The translations under genes and the position numbers were made by a program. A stretch of 23,897 bases of DNA from Bacillota bacterium (GTDB taxonomy: Bacteria > Eremiobacterota > SpSt-956 > JAKJGF01): NCBI GenBank assembly GCA_029555925.1, contig JAKPQU010000605.1, forward strand, positions 1-23,897. The letters are read 5' to 3'. Positions 23,484-23,897 of this stretch are shown piece after piece; within the stretch, counting starts at the first letter, position 1, and every line of letters begins with the position of its first letter. Under the pieces are notes generated by a model. The model had not been told where the DNA came from and made no database searches. It saw only the letters and a list, made by a program, of their open reading frames with translations.

Positions 23484-23513
23484 ATGATTCCAGTCAGTTT
23501 TATAACAATATAA
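23484..23513 (+). other. Possible 9-codon leader ORF
   Basis: ATG at 23484 follows AAGAGG by 6 bases and encodes MIPVSFITI before TAA. It lies 13 bases after the -10 box of the outward promoter, so it would be at the very 5' end of the transcript. It may be a leader peptide or chance; it is not long enough to judge. Confidence 0.25.
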
Positions 23514-23517
23514 TAAT

Positions 23518-23608
23518 GTACCGTGGTGAGCATAAATAATACATAACTGCTCTCGTGACACGTGACGGGAAGAAAACCTTTATTACATGTTTATGCTCCG
23601 GTCAGTAA
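23518..23608. repeat. 91-bp palindromic repeat (copy 2 of family with 790-878)
   Basis: GAGCATAAATAATACAT near the left end is complementary to ATTACATGTTTATGCTC near the right end with a few mismatches; the outer bases are GTACCG and CAGTAA. The centre is CGTGACACGTGACGGGAAGA. It aligns end to end with 790-878. Confidence 0.65.
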
Positions 23609-23641
23609 GAATGGGTGAGTAGCGAGTAATATTATATTTTA

Positions 23642-23690
23642 TTCACTTTTCACTCTAATTAAATTCTAATAAGTTACAAAATGTACTGTA
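23642..23690. repeat. 49-bp dispersed repeat, copy 2
   Basis: Matches 2782-2830 at about 40 of 49 positions, including TAATTAAATTCTAA and AAGTTA. It begins with heptad-like TTCACTT TTCACTC. Confidence 0.6.
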
Positions 23691-23766
23691 TCTGTAAAAT
23701 ACACGATTAATGATAAAGAAAATTCTTAGTACCGTAACAGGTAAAATGGTATCCGCAAAAAGCTTC

Positions 23767-23897
23767 TGCCTGGCGGGCTCTGGAGAAGAAAAATTAGTTT
23801 TTTATATAGAATTAAAAATTAAATAAGGGCTAATTTATTGTCTGTAAAACAAATTAAATAAGGCAAATTATTTTTCTTCGTAAGAGCCTGTCAGGCA
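23767..23897. repeat. Element with 33-bp inverted arms, reaching the window edge
   Basis: TGCCTGGCGGGCTCTGGAGA (left arm 23767-23799) is the inverted counterpart of the last 33 bases (23865-23897), which end GAGCCTGTCAGGCA; 26 of 33 positions pair. Between the arms is a direct repeat, AAATTAAATAAGGGCTAATT (23816) and AAATTAAATAAGGCAAATTA (23851). There is no ORF inside. It could be a MITE-like element or the start of a larger structure beyond the window. Confidence 0.6.

Noticed and set aside
1..23897. tRNA or rRNA genes
   Set aside because: No cloverleaf with a TTCGA-type T-arm and no rRNA core sequence was recognised on either strand by reading.

Overview
The window is AT-rich bacterial chromosome (a guess from reading is about 35-40% GC) with leading GTG/TTG starts, purine-rich Shine-Dalgarno sites and recognisable sigma-70-type promoters with exact 17-bp spacers. 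There is no phage, plasmid or CRISPR signature. The gene content combines a replicative polymerase, an acyl-CoA dehydrogenase, a GGGtGRT protein, several Ser/Thr kinases of 'eukaryotic' type, zinc-ribbon proteins and TPR proteins. With the dense short intergenic repeats, this suggests a free-living, signalling-rich, probably uncultured lineage (Eremiobacterota/Xenobia, Riflebacteria or Wallbacteria-like are guesses; the sequence alone does not settle it).

Layout. (1) 1-952: 3' part of a GGGtGRT-family gene, then two palindromic repeats. (2) 958-5077, minus strand: a ClpX-like AAA+ unfoldase with an altered substrate loop, a zinc-ribbon membrane protein with a DUF697-like region, and a 531-residue protein of unknown function built from about 3.4 copies of a ~115-residue repeat. 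(3) 5390-7845, plus strand: a membrane-anchored HtrA/Deg protease with one PDZ domain, a small conserved-looking 82-residue protein with an unusual leader hairpin, and a UPF0173-type metallo-beta-lactamase-fold hydrolase preceded by a possible pseudoknot and a mini-ORF. (4) 8072-13628: dnaE followed after one base by a kinase/STAND-type ATPase fusion. (5) 14057-21980: a membrane-anchored TPR protein with an internal FliG-N-like domain, a zinc-ribbon/kinase/TPR protein, and a C-terminally membrane-anchored protein carrying a pseudokinase plus a probably active kinase. (6) 22125-23282, minus strand: acyl-CoA dehydrogenase, then a divergent promoter region leading out of the window.

Nearly every intergenic gap carries short tandem repeats with a period of exactly seven bases but with different unit sequences (GCGTGAC, GCGTAAT, ACTGGTC, AGTGAAA, TATCAGC and others). 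On top of these lie several families of dispersed palindromic, MITE-like elements: TTAC-ended elements of about 90 and 125 bp in pairs, a GTCATTGC-type repeat in two copies, and an element with 33-bp inverted arms at the right edge.

How the genes may work together (inference): 11574-21980 looks like a signalling neighbourhood with three kinase proteins and a FliG-N/TPR membrane scaffold, while 2957-6463 holds protein quality-control functions (ClpX-like, HtrA). The most unusual items are the pseudokinase-kinase tandem protein, the FliG-N/TPR protein, the divergent ClpX-like protein, and the hairpin placed between a strong ribosome-binding site and the TTG start at 6684.
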